From an uncultured Alistipes sp. (GTDB taxonomy: Bacteria > Bacteroidota > Bacteroidia > Bacteroidales > UBA932), in assembly GCA_902388455.1 (NCBI GenBank), contig CABMPD010000018.1, positions 1-52,859 of the forward strand: a stretch of DNA of 52,859 nucleotides. Reading direction: 5' to 3'. The notes beneath the pieces were generated by a model, which saw only the letters and a list, made by a program, of their open reading frames with translations, made no database searches and was not told where the DNA came from. Position 1 is the stretch's first letter. Each line of letters opens with the position of its first letter. This document shows, in pieces, positions 7,355-15,484 of this stretch. The position numbers and the translations under genes were made by a program.

Positions 7355-8404
7355 GATGAAGAACAGCGACGCTCCCGTGACACTGATGACGGCTCCGATG
7401 ACCTGTCTGGCGGTTACTTTCTCCTTGTAGATGAGCTTGGAAGGGAGGATGATGAGGATGGGGGTGAGGGCCATGATGGTGGAGGCGATGCCGGCTTCGG
7501 TGTAGTTGACGGCGAGCAGGGAGAGGGAAACGCCGAGGAAGGGGCCGAAAAAGGTGCCGGTGGCGGCGGCGCCCATGGATTTTACGTCCTTGAAGGAGGC
7601 GAGCAGGCTCCGGCCCTTTTTCTGCAGGAACATGATGACTATGAAGCCGGCCAGGCCGGCGACGGCGCGTATCTGGGTGGAGGCGAAGGGGATGACGAGG
7701 TTGTCCAGGTCGGTGACGGGCGGGGCGGCCTCCATGTAGTGGTTCATGCCTATCTTGCTGAGTACCAGTCCGACGCCCTGGCCGATGCCGGCTCCGATGC
7801 CGAAGAGCACGCCTTTCAGCGGTAGATTGATGCCGATTCTGTGATGATGGTGCAGTCCGTGCGGTTTGCGGTAGTGTCCTAAGGCATGCCCGTGACGTCT
7901 TTTACTGCTGACGTGGTCTGCATGATATGTCTTGTCTGTTGTGTCCTCTTGGCCAGTATTTTCAGAGTCCGTCCTGCCGAGAATCGAGATGCCGATACCG
8001 GCTACACAGACCAGCATGCCGGCAATGGCTGTCAGCGACATCTTCTGTCCTAAAAAGAAGTAGCCGGCGATGGCGGCTGTAGGCGGGGCGAGGGTCATGA
8101 ACAGCTGGCCGAGCCGGGAGCCGATGACCACATAGGAGTTGAATAGGCAGAAGTCTCCGAAGACGTATCCGACGAGGCCGGAGAGGGCGAGCCACAGCCA
8201 GGCGGCCCCTCCTGCATTGACGGGAAAGGGCGAGCCGGTGACGACAAGCAGGAAGATTCCGAGCATCACCATGGCCATGATCAGCCTGATGATGTTGAGA
8301 GACAGGGAGCCTACTTTCTTGCTGGCGTATTCGAAACTCAGTGCCGTGAGGGTCCAGGAGACGGCGACGATGAGTGAGATGATCTCTCCGAAATGCTGGT
8401 TCAT
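7352..8404 (-). CDS. DMT-family transporter (two EamA domains) with a histidine-rich linker
   Basis: A 350-aa inner-membrane protein with about ten hydrophobic helices in two EamA halves (residues 1-145 and 195-350), the drug/metabolite transporter fold. Typical motifs are SGLVGYVFGDFCLFNSY in the first half and LTPILIILPSKLIYKEKVT near the end. The cytoplasmic linker between the halves (about 150-190) is unusually long and rich in His, Arg and Lys, including a run of four His, which could bind metal. Substrate unknown. The start lies 3 bp after the stop of the DUF554 gene, so the two are cotranscribed. Confidence 0.88.
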   Translation of the reverse strand: MNQHFGEIISLIVAVSWTLTALSFEYASKKVGSLSLNIIRLIMAMVMLGIFLLVVTGSPFPVNAGGAAWLWLALSGLVGYVFGDFCLFNSYVVIGSRLGQLFMTLAPPTAAIAGYFFLGQKMSLTAIAGMLVCVAGIGISILGRTDSENTGQEDTTDKTYHADHVSSKRRHGHALGHYRKPHGLHHHHRIGINLPLKGVLFGIGAGIGQGVGLVLSKIGMNHYMEAAPPVTDLDNLVIPFASTQIRAVAGLAGFIVIMFLQKKGRSLLASFKDVKSMGAAATGTFFGPFLGVSLSLLAVNYTEAGIASTIMALTPILIILPSKLIYKEKVTARQVIGAVISVTGASLFFI

Positions 8405-8407
8405 ATT

Positions 8408-9085
8408 CTAAAAAAACGACTTGACGATGTAGAACAGTACGGGTACGAGCAGAGCCGGCAGCATGTTGAGGGTCCTGCAGTCCTTGATGCCGAGGATGGA
8501 GAGTCCGGAGCTGGCGATGAGGACTCCGCCGACTATCGATATCTCGCACATCAGGCTGTCGGATATGACGTCACCGGCCAGGGAGGTGACCAGGTATATC
8601 GACCCTTGGAAGAGAAAGAGCACCGGGGCTGCCAGGACCATGCCTATGCCGTAGGTGCTGGCCAGGACAGTGGATGTCACGAGGTCGAGCATGGCGTTGG
8701 TGAACAGATAGGTATTGTCCCCGTACAGGGCGCTCATCACCGAACCGACCATCGACAGGGTGCCGATGCAGTAGAGCAGGATGCCGGTGGAGAGGCCTTC
8801 GGCCAGCCGCGATTTCGAGTACCTGGAGACCAGTCCGTTGAACCGGTCTGAAATCTTCAGTACCGTACCTGTCAGCGAGCCTATGGCCAGACTGGCGATG
8901 AACAGGACAGGGTATTCGCTCTTGGAAATGTTGGATACGAAGGCGCCCGTCCCGAGCAGGAGGGCGGCCAGTCCCATTGCGTTGTACAGGGCGTCCCGGT
9001 ACTCGGGCTTGATGGCCTTCCGGGCCAGGCTTCCGAGCAGGCTGCCGGCGATGATACACGAGGTATTGACAATAGTTCCTAACAT
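8408..9085 (-). CDS. DUF554 domain membrane protein
   Basis: A 225-aa polytopic membrane protein matching DUF554 (YdfK/YqgA-like). It has the characteristic opening LGTIVNTSCIIAGSLLGS, GLAALLLGTGAF near residue 45 and the GTVLKISDRF segment, with about seven hydrophobic stretches. The family's function is unknown; transport is inferred from topology. First gene of a two-gene operon with the DMT transporter. Confidence 0.9.
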   Translation of the reverse strand: MLGTIVNTSCIIAGSLLGSLARKAIKPEYRDALYNAMGLAALLLGTGAFVSNISKSEYPVLFIASLAIGSLTGTVLKISDRFNGLVSRYSKSRLAEGLSTGILLYCIGTLSMVGSVMSALYGDNTYLFTNAMLDLVTSTVLASTYGIGMVLAAPVLFLFQGSIYLVTSLAGDVISDSLMCEISIVGGVLIASSGLSILGIKDCRTLNMLPALLVPVLFYIVKSFF

Positions 9086-9101
9086 TTTTCCTAAATCCGT
9101 G

Positions 9102-9132
9102 CAAAATTAGGAAGGTGTCGGGTTTTTAGCAA
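9102..9132 (-). promoter_or_regulatory. Promoter of the DUF554-DMT operon
   Basis: On the minus strand a TTG (-33, 9130-9132) and TAATTTTG (-7, 9102-9109) are exactly 20 bp apart. The ATG at 9085 gives a leader of about 12 nt. Confidence 0.7.
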
Positions 9133-9157
9133 GTTATTTTGACAAGAAGTGTCAGGT

Positions 9158-10102
9158 TCAGTCCACGAGGCCTTTGCAGAAACTCAGGACATCCTCCCAG
9201 ACTGCCTCCTTGCCCTTCTCGTTGAGTATCTCGTGGCGCATGGAAGGGTAGAGGCGGGACCGCACGTCCGTGTATCCGGCCCGCTGCATGGTGCGGACGG
9301 CCTGGCGGAATTTCCTGGGGCTCAGCAGGCAGGGGTCGTCTTCTCCGGAGATGAAGAGTACGGGCATGGAGGGGTTGCGGGGCCTCCATCCGGAGATGCT
9401 GTAGGCGTCCTGCATGATGGTGAAGAGGTTGAGGAAGCCGTGGGCCGTGAACTGGAAGTTGCAGAGAGGATCGGCGTCGTAGTTGCGTACGATCTCGGGG
9501 TCGGAGCAGACCCAGGCATTGGGTGAGCCTTCGTGCCGGAAGCGGCGGTTGAACGAACCGAAGGCGAGGGTCTGGATGATCTTCGGGCGGCATTTCTCCC
9601 CGGCCCGCGCGGCATAGAGCCTGGCCACCAGTTTCCCGATACCGGCACCGCTGTTGCGGCTGGGACTGCCGCAGACGATCAGGCCCGAGATCATGTCGTC
9701 GTAACGTTTTACGAATGAGCGGACTGCCATCGAGCCCATGCTGTGCCCGAGCAGAATCAGCGGCAGGTCCGGATGCTCCGTCCGCACTCTCTCCGTGACA
9801 GTCTTGATGTCGTCTATCATGGCCGTCCAGCCTCCCTCGTAGAAATACCCGAGGTCTTCGGAGCAGCGCACCGACTCCCCGTGTCCGCGGTGGTCGTGTA
9901 TGATGCTGAAGAACCCGTTGGCCGCCAGGTATTCCATGAACGGGATGTACCTCTCCTTGTGCTCGCACATTCCGTGCACTATCTGAACGATGCCCTTGGG
10001 CGTGCCGGCGGCGGGTCCGCACAGCAGGATGCTGATCTCCAGTCCGTCGGACTCGGACGCAATCTTCTCTTTCTTGATTATGGCCTGTGTTGTGTCTGTC
10101 AT
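9158..10102 (-). CDS. Alpha/beta hydrolase (monoglyceride lipase / lysophospholipase-like)
   Basis: A serine hydrolase of the Hydrolase_4 family. The oxyanion-hole region is VHGMCEHKERY, followed by HDHRGHGES. The nucleophile elbow is GHSMGS (Ser about residue 113). The Asp lies in the SGEDDPCLL strand and the His in SMRHEILNE near the C-terminus. No signal peptide, so probably cytoplasmic, acting on acylglycerols or lysophospholipids (family knowledge; substrate not proven). I chose the ATG at 10102 (MTDTTQ). An in-frame ATG at 10129 would add nine residues but sits against a possible promoter-like TAAATT. Divergent from gpsA. Confidence 0.85.
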   Translation of the reverse strand: MTDTTQAIIKKEKIASESDGLEISILLCGPAAGTPKGIVQIVHGMCEHKERYIPFMEYLAANGFFSIIHDHRGHGESVRCSEDLGYFYEGGWTAMIDDIKTVTERVRTEHPDLPLILLGHSMGSMAVRSFVKRYDDMISGLIVCGSPSRNSGAGIGKLVARLYAARAGEKCRPKIIQTLAFGSFNRRFRHEGSPNAWVCSDPEIVRNYDADPLCNFQFTAHGFLNLFTIMQDAYSISGWRPRNPSMPVLFISGEDDPCLLSPRKFRQAVRTMQRAGYTDVRSRLYPSMRHEILNEKGKEAVWEDVLSFCKGLVD

Positions 10103-10177
10103 GATACTGCAGGATATATCGAAAAGCATGCCACAATTTACCCGTGCCGCAGTGGGTGCGGGTATCGGAAATTTTCG

Positions 10178-10185
10178 TATATTTG
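10178..10185 (+). promoter_or_regulatory. -7 promoter element of gpsA (TATATTTG)
   Basis: A perfect TAnnTTTG box 27 bp before the chosen gpsA ATG (10213). No clear -33 TTG at the normal distance. Confidence 0.6.
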
Positions 10186-10212
10186 CGGAATAGAGTTTGC
10201 AAATTTTCAGGC

Positions 10213-11259
10213 ATGAAAAATACGATATACGAGAAGATGGGCGGGGATACCGCGGTGGAGATGAAGGACGATCCCGTGTTCGGGGTCATCGGAGGGGGTA
10301 GCTGGGCTACGGCCCTGGTGAAGCTGCTGACGGACAACGGGAGGCAGCTGAACTGGTACATGCGCGACACAGGTGCGATAGAGCACATAGAGCGGTATCA
10401 CCATCACTCGAAATATCTGCCCGCGGTGGAACTGGACGCCGACAGTTTTACCATTACCAACGACATCAATTATGTGGTGGAGGAATCGGATATCCTGATC
10501 TTCGCCATTCCCTCGGCCTACTTTCTGAAAGAGGTGAGCCGGATTACCGCGTCTTACGACGGCAAGTTGCTCATCTCGGCGGTCAAGGGCTTCGTGGGTG
10601 ACCGCTATCTGACCATCGCCGAGTATTTCCACGAGGACCACGGCGTGCCTTTCGACCGGATAGGAGTGATCAGCGGCCCCTGCCACGCAGAGGAGGTGGG
10701 CATGCAGCGCCTCTCGTACATCACCCTATCGTCCAAGTACATAGAAGTGGCAGAATATCTCTGCGGCTTTTTCCGCAACTACTATGTGAACACGATAGCA
10801 TGCACCGATATCTATGGTGTGGAGTACGCCGCAGCCCTGAAGAACGTCTACGCCATCGCCGCCGGTGTCTGCTATGGCTGCGGATACGGTGACAACTTTA
10901 TGGCCGTACTGATAGCCAGCTGCTTCCGTGAGATGAAGGAGTTCATCAACGTCACCAATCCCGATACCCGCCGCAACACCTCCATGTCGGCATATCTCGG
11001 CGACCTGCTCGTTACCTGCAACTCTCCCTTCTCACGCAACCGCAACTTCGGCCGCATGCTCGGCAAGGGCTATTCGGTCCAGACCGCCATTCTCGAGATG
11101 AGCCAGGTGGCCGAGGGCTACTACGCAACCAAGGCGATACATGAGATCAACCGCAAGTTCCGGGTCAGCATGCCCATCGCCGATACGGTCTACTCCATCC
11201 TCTACGGGAGGGAAAATGCCGTGGAGGCCATGCGGGCCCTGCAGGACAGCCTGATGTAG
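10213..11259 (+). CDS. gpsA: Glycerol-3-phosphate dehydrogenase (NAD(P)+)
   Basis: GpsA reduces dihydroxyacetone phosphate to sn-glycerol 3-phosphate, the backbone precursor for phospholipids, in the cytoplasm. The N-terminus has the Rossmann motif GVIGGGSWATALVK (about residues 22-35). The catalytic Lys lies in ISAVKGF, followed by GVISGPCHAEEV. The C-terminal domain has the conserved ALKNVYAIAAGVCYG and GDLLVTCNSPFSRN blocks. Start at the ATG at 10213 (348 aa), because the upstream ATG at 10144 would place the -7 box inside the gene. It is followed by pgi after 57 bp, probably in one transcription unit. Confidence 0.93.
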   Translation: MKNTIYEKMGGDTAVEMKDDPVFGVIGGGSWATALVKLLTDNGRQLNWYMRDTGAIEHIERYHHHSKYLPAVELDADSFTITNDINYVVEESDILIFAIPSAYFLKEVSRITASYDGKLLISAVKGFVGDRYLTIAEYFHEDHGVPFDRIGVISGPCHAEEVGMQRLSYITLSSKYIEVAEYLCGFFRNYYVNTIACTDIYGVEYAAALKNVYAIAAGVCYGCGYGDNFMAVLIASCFREMKEFINVTNPDTRRNTSMSAYLGDLLVTCNSPFSRNRNFGRMLGKGYSVQTAILEMSQVAEGYYATKAIHEINRKFRVSMPIADTVYSILYGRENAVEAMRALQDSLM

Positions 11260-11316
11260 AACCGGAAAGGAACACTGGAAAAGAACAGAAAAACAATAAA
11301 CTTAAAAACAAAAGTT

Positions 11317-12618
11317 ATGGTAAATGTAAATTTCAAACCCTCGAAGGCGTATATCGAGAAGGCACTCAACGCTTTCGACACCCTTCAGGGAAGACAGGGA
11401 AGAGGCAATGATTTCTTAGGCTGGCTCGATCTGCCCTCGGACACTCCGGAGTCCATCGTAAAGGGCTGCGAGGACATCGCTAAGGAATGGAAGGACAAGG
11501 GCGTGCAGGTGGCCGTGGTCATCGGTATCGGCGGCTCCTATCTCGGAGCAAAGGCAGCCCTCGAGGCTCTCTCGCACTCCTTCGGCCTCAATGAGAAAGG
11601 CATTCACGTAGTCTTCGCCGGCTTCAACCTCTCGGAGGAATATCACGCCGAGCTTATAGACTACATCCAGGATAAATCGGTGGCAGCCGTGGTCATCTCC
11701 AAGTCAGGCACCACCACTGAGCCCGCAGTGGCTTTCCGCGTCATCAAGGAGCATATCGAGGAGCGCTACGGCAAGTCCGAGGCCGCTTCCCGCATCGTGG
11801 CCGTCACCGACAAGGCCCGCGGTGCCCTGAAGAGCCTCTCGGATCAGGAGGGCTACCGTACCTTCGTGATTCCCGACAACGTAGGCGGCCGCTTCTCGGT
11901 CCTCACCCCCGTGGGCCTGCTCCCCATCGCCCTGGCCGGTTACGATATCCGTGCCCTGCTCAAGGGTGCCGCCGCCATGGCCCGCCGCTGCTCCGAACGC
12001 AGTGAGGAGAATCCCGCCCTCATCTACGCCGCAGCCCGCAACGAACACTACGATGCCGGCAAGAAGGTGGAGATCTTAGTCAATTTCAACCCCAAGCTCC
12101 AGTACGTCGGCGAGTGGTGGAAGCAGCTCTTCGGCGAGTCCGAGGGCAAGGAAGGCAAGGGTATATTCCCCGCCTCGGTTAATTTCACCACCGACCTGCA
12201 CTCCATGGGCCAGTACATCCAGGAGGGCGAGAGGATGCTCTTCGAGACTGTCATCTCAGTAGAGAATGCCGGCCGCGAGCTGGTCATCACGAACGACCCC
12301 CAGAACCTCGACGGCCTTAACTTCCTCACCGGCATGCACCTCGAGCACTGCAACAAGATGGCCGAGGCCGGTACCCGTCTGGCCCACCTCGACGGCGGAG
12401 TGCCCCAGGGCAGGGTGACAGTGGACCGCATCGACGAGTACAATCTCGGCGAACTCTTCATGTTCTTCGAAGAGGCCTGCGGTATCTCGGCCTACGTCCT
12501 CGGAGTCAATCCTTTCGATCAGCCCGGAGTGGAGGCCTACAAGAAGAATATGTTCGCACTCCTCGGCAAGCCCGGTTACGAGGCTCAGGCCGAGGCCATC
12601 CGCAAGAGGCTCGAGTAG
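11317..12618 (+). CDS. pgi: Glucose-6-phosphate isomerase
   Basis: Pgi interconverts glucose 6-phosphate and fructose 6-phosphate. At 433 aa it is the short form found in Bacteroidetes and Gram-positives rather than the 550-aa enterobacterial form. Visible motifs are VVIGIGGSYLGAKAA, the SIS sugar-phosphate loop VVISKSGTTTEPA, VGGRFSVLTPVGLLP (a Pgi signature) and a C-terminal GVNPFDQPGVEAYKK with the catalytic Lys. The leader is A-rich with no strong Shine-Dalgarno sequence, as usual in this phylum. Third positions are strongly G/C, consistent with high expression. addB begins 28 bp downstream. Confidence 0.96.
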   Translation: MVNVNFKPSKAYIEKALNAFDTLQGRQGRGNDFLGWLDLPSDTPESIVKGCEDIAKEWKDKGVQVAVVIGIGGSYLGAKAALEALSHSFGLNEKGIHVVFAGFNLSEEYHAELIDYIQDKSVAAVVISKSGTTTEPAVAFRVIKEHIEERYGKSEAASRIVAVTDKARGALKSLSDQEGYRTFVIPDNVGGRFSVLTPVGLLPIALAGYDIRALLKGAAAMARRCSERSEENPALIYAAARNEHYDAGKKVEILVNFNPKLQYVGEWWKQLFGESEGKEGKGIFPASVNFTTDLHSMGQYIQEGERMLFETVISVENAGRELVITNDPQNLDGLNFLTGMHLEHCNKMAEAGTRLAHLDGGVPQGRVTVDRIDEYNLGELFMFFEEACGISAYVLGVNPFDQPGVEAYKKNMFALLGKPGYEAQAEAIRKRLE

Positions 12619-12646
12619 CCGTTAAAGCATTACAGCAGATCAGCAG

Positions 12647-15472
12647 ATGAGAAAGGAGTTTCTCAGAAGTGTAGCCGGGCAGTTCTACAGCCTTACTGGC
12701 GGAGAGCTGCGCGGCTACTGCTTTGTCTTCCCCAACCGCCGCTCGTCCCTCTTCTTCCGCCGCTATCTGGGAGAGACGGCCGACAGACCCATTTTCTCCC
12801 CCGCGATAACCAACATCAACGACCTTTTCACCGAACTTTCAGGCCTCCATTCTCTCGACCGCATTACCCTCCTGCATCGGCTCTACACCGTGTATCGGGA
12901 GAAGGTGGAAGGCTTCGACGAGAGTTTCGACGATTTCGTCTACCGCGGCGAGGTGATCCTGTCCGACTTCGATGACATCGACAAATACATGGCCGATGCC
13001 GCCGGACTTTTTACGAACATCAGGGACCTCAAGGAGATAGAGGACCGCTACGACTACCTCAGTCCGGCCCAGCGGGAGGCCATAGCCTCGTTCTGGGGGG
13101 TGGTCATCCCTTGCCGCGAGGGGCGCAAGGAACAGCAGTTCCTGGGAATGTGGGACAGCATGCACGGCATCTACACCGGTCTGCGGACTCTGCTGGAGAG
13201 CAGGGGAGAGGCCTACGAGGGCATGATATACCGCTCGGTGGCCGAACGTCTCAAGGAGGGCGACCCGGACCTGCTCCGGGCTCTGGAACGCTATGACCGG
13301 ACGGTGTTCGTAGGACTCAATGCCCCGAACCGCTGCGAGCGCACCCTCTTCGAGACTCTTCAGAAACTCGGCCGCGGGGACTTCTACTGGGACTACTACG
13401 GCGAGGCTGTCCGCGACCCTGCCAACAAATCCTCCCTCTTCATGGAGGACAATGTCTCCCGCTATCCCTCCCTCCACCCGCTGCCGGAGGACGGAGGGCT
13501 GTGTGAGGCTCCTCCCAGGATAGAGGCGGTCTCCATCCCTTCGGCTGTAGGCCAGACCAAGTACGTCCACGACATCCTGCAGCGGATAGTCCGGGAGGAA
13601 GGCACCTCCGACCTCTTCTCGACCGCCGTCCTCCTGCCGGACGAGCAGCTGCTTTTCCCTCTGCTCAATTCCCTTCCGGAGGAGGTCACTCCGGTCAATG
13701 TCACCATGGGCTATTCCCTGGCCCACAGCAACGTGTCCTCATTCGTGGCAGCCATCGCCTCCCTTCAGGACCGGCTCCGGATCCGTGACGGGCAGGTCCG
13801 TTTCTACTGGAGGGACGTCCTGGCACTTCTGGCCCATCCCTACATCAGCGGCAGTACGGCTCTTCAGGAGCGGGCGAAGGAACTCAGGGACAATATTATC
13901 AAGGCCAATACCATCTATCCCGAGGCCGGCTTCCTCAGCGAGGGGCAGCCTCTCCTCGGCCTGATCTTCCAGGACGCCGCGAGGGCGGATGTTCCCGCCT
14001 CGGAGGCTGTCTCGGACTACCTCACCTCCATTCTGGATGCTGTTACGGAAGGAGCGGACCGTATCGACAAGGAATTCTTAGCGGGCTACAGCCGCAGTCT
14101 CAACCTGCTGCACTCGCTCGGGATAGACATGCGCAAGGATACTTATTTCCGCCTGCTGCGCCGTCTGGAGGCCTCGGTGTCGATCCCCTTCAGCGGAGAG
14201 CCGCTGGACGGTCTGCAGATCATGGGACCGCTGGAGATCAGGGCCCTGGATTTCGAGAACTTGATAATCCTCTCGGTGAACGAGGGCACTTTCCCTTCCC
14301 GGAATACGGCGGCCTCGATGATACCGTACAACCTCCGCCGGGGCTTCGGCCTGCCCACCTACGAGTTTCAGGACTCGATCTCGGCCTATCATTTTTACCG
14401 CAGTATCTGCCGGGCCCGCAGGGTGTGGCTGTTGACCGACAGCCGGGGTGACGGCCTGCGCTCCGGAGAGGAGAGCCGCTATATCAAGCAGCTCGAGTAT
14501 CATTACGGCCTGCCGGTGGAGCGCCGTACAGTCTCCTTTACCATTACCGGCAATTCCCTGCCGGAGGTGGCTCCGGTGCCCAAGACCCCGGAGCATCTGG
14601 AGAGACTGCGCGGGATGACATTCTCCAATTCCTCCCTGCAGACGTGGATGGGCTGTTCCATGCGTTTCTACTACCAGTATATCCTGGGTCTCAAGGAAGA
14701 GGAGGACCTTTCCGAGGGGGTGGACAATGCCGCCTTCGGCACGCTCTACCACTATGTCATGCGCCGGCTCTACGAACCCTTCAAAGGCCATCCCGCAGAC
14801 AGGGCCGCACTCAGGAAAATGGCTGCGGATACAGAACGCATAGCCGCATTGGTGGATGAAGGCTTCCATGGCGAGCTGGAACTGAAGGAGATAAGCGGAC
14901 GCAACCGTATCGCCGGAGCCTTAGTGGCCAAGCTGGCGGCCAGGACTCTGGAGGTGGATGCCGCCCGTCCGGATGGAGAGGAGATCAGTTCCGTCGTGGC
15001 CTTGGAAGAGAACTATACCGCGTCATTCCGGACTCCGGCAGGGCACGATGTCCGGCTCCGGGGCATTTTCGACCGGGTCGACAGGGTGGGAGGCCGGCTG
15101 AGAATCGTGGACTACAAGACCGGCGGGGAGCATTTCAGCTGCCGGGAGATAAGCGAGCTCTTCCAGAGCGATACCCACGGCGGAGGCAGTCATTTCTTCC
15201 AGCTGCTGCTGTATCTGCTTATCCTGTCTGACCGTAAGCAGGAACCGAAGGTGGATGACGTGGAGAACGTCCTCTTGGAGATATACTACACCCGGAACCT
15301 CTATACCGGGGGACAGGCCTGGCGCACGCCCCTTAAATCCGAATATGAGGAGTTCACTCAGGCATTGGGGACCCTTCTGGACCGTATCCTGAATCCGGAC
15401 GAGCCGTTCACTGCCTGCGAGGACGGGGCAGCCTGTGAGTATTGTCCCTTCACTGCATTGTGTAACAGATAA
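12647..15472 (+). CDS. addB: AddB-type PD-(D/E)XK nuclease/helicase-like subunit
   Basis: A 941-aa protein of the AddB/RexB group, partner of AddA in processing double-strand-break ends for RecA. The N-terminal helicase-like part starts FVFPNRRSSLFFRRYL and has no Walker A, as expected for an inactivated subunit. The C-terminal RecB-family nuclease has GIFDRVDRV then LRIVDYKTG (about residues 805-827). Four cysteines match the AddB iron-sulfur staple: one in WMGCSMRFYYQYIL (about 669) and the terminal CEYCPFTALC plus upstream Cys. addA starts 12 bp downstream. Confidence 0.88.
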   Translation: MRKEFLRSVAGQFYSLTGGELRGYCFVFPNRRSSLFFRRYLGETADRPIFSPAITNINDLFTELSGLHSLDRITLLHRLYTVYREKVEGFDESFDDFVYRGEVILSDFDDIDKYMADAAGLFTNIRDLKEIEDRYDYLSPAQREAIASFWGVVIPCREGRKEQQFLGMWDSMHGIYTGLRTLLESRGEAYEGMIYRSVAERLKEGDPDLLRALERYDRTVFVGLNAPNRCERTLFETLQKLGRGDFYWDYYGEAVRDPANKSSLFMEDNVSRYPSLHPLPEDGGLCEAPPRIEAVSIPSAVGQTKYVHDILQRIVREEGTSDLFSTAVLLPDEQLLFPLLNSLPEEVTPVNVTMGYSLAHSNVSSFVAAIASLQDRLRIRDGQVRFYWRDVLALLAHPYISGSTALQERAKELRDNIIKANTIYPEAGFLSEGQPLLGLIFQDAARADVPASEAVSDYLTSILDAVTEGADRIDKEFLAGYSRSLNLLHSLGIDMRKDTYFRLLRRLEASVSIPFSGEPLDGLQIMGPLEIRALDFENLIILSVNEGTFPSRNTAASMIPYNLRRGFGLPTYEFQDSISAYHFYRSICRARRVWLLTDSRGDGLRSGEESRYIKQLEYHYGLPVERRTVSFTITGNSLPEVAPVPKTPEHLERLRGMTFSNSSLQTWMGCSMRFYYQYILGLKEEEDLSEGVDNAAFGTLYHYVMRRLYEPFKGHPADRAALRKMAADTERIAALVDEGFHGELELKEISGRNRIAGALVAKLAARTLEVDAARPDGEEISSVVALEENYTASFRTPAGHDVRLRGIFDRVDRVGGRLRIVDYKTGGEHFSCREISELFQSDTHGGGSHFFQLLLYLLILSDRKQEPKVDDVENVLLEIYYTRNLYTGGQAWRTPLKSEYEEFTQALGTLLDRILNPDEPFTACEDGAACEYCPFTALCNR

Positions 15473-15484
15473 ATAACAGAGAAT

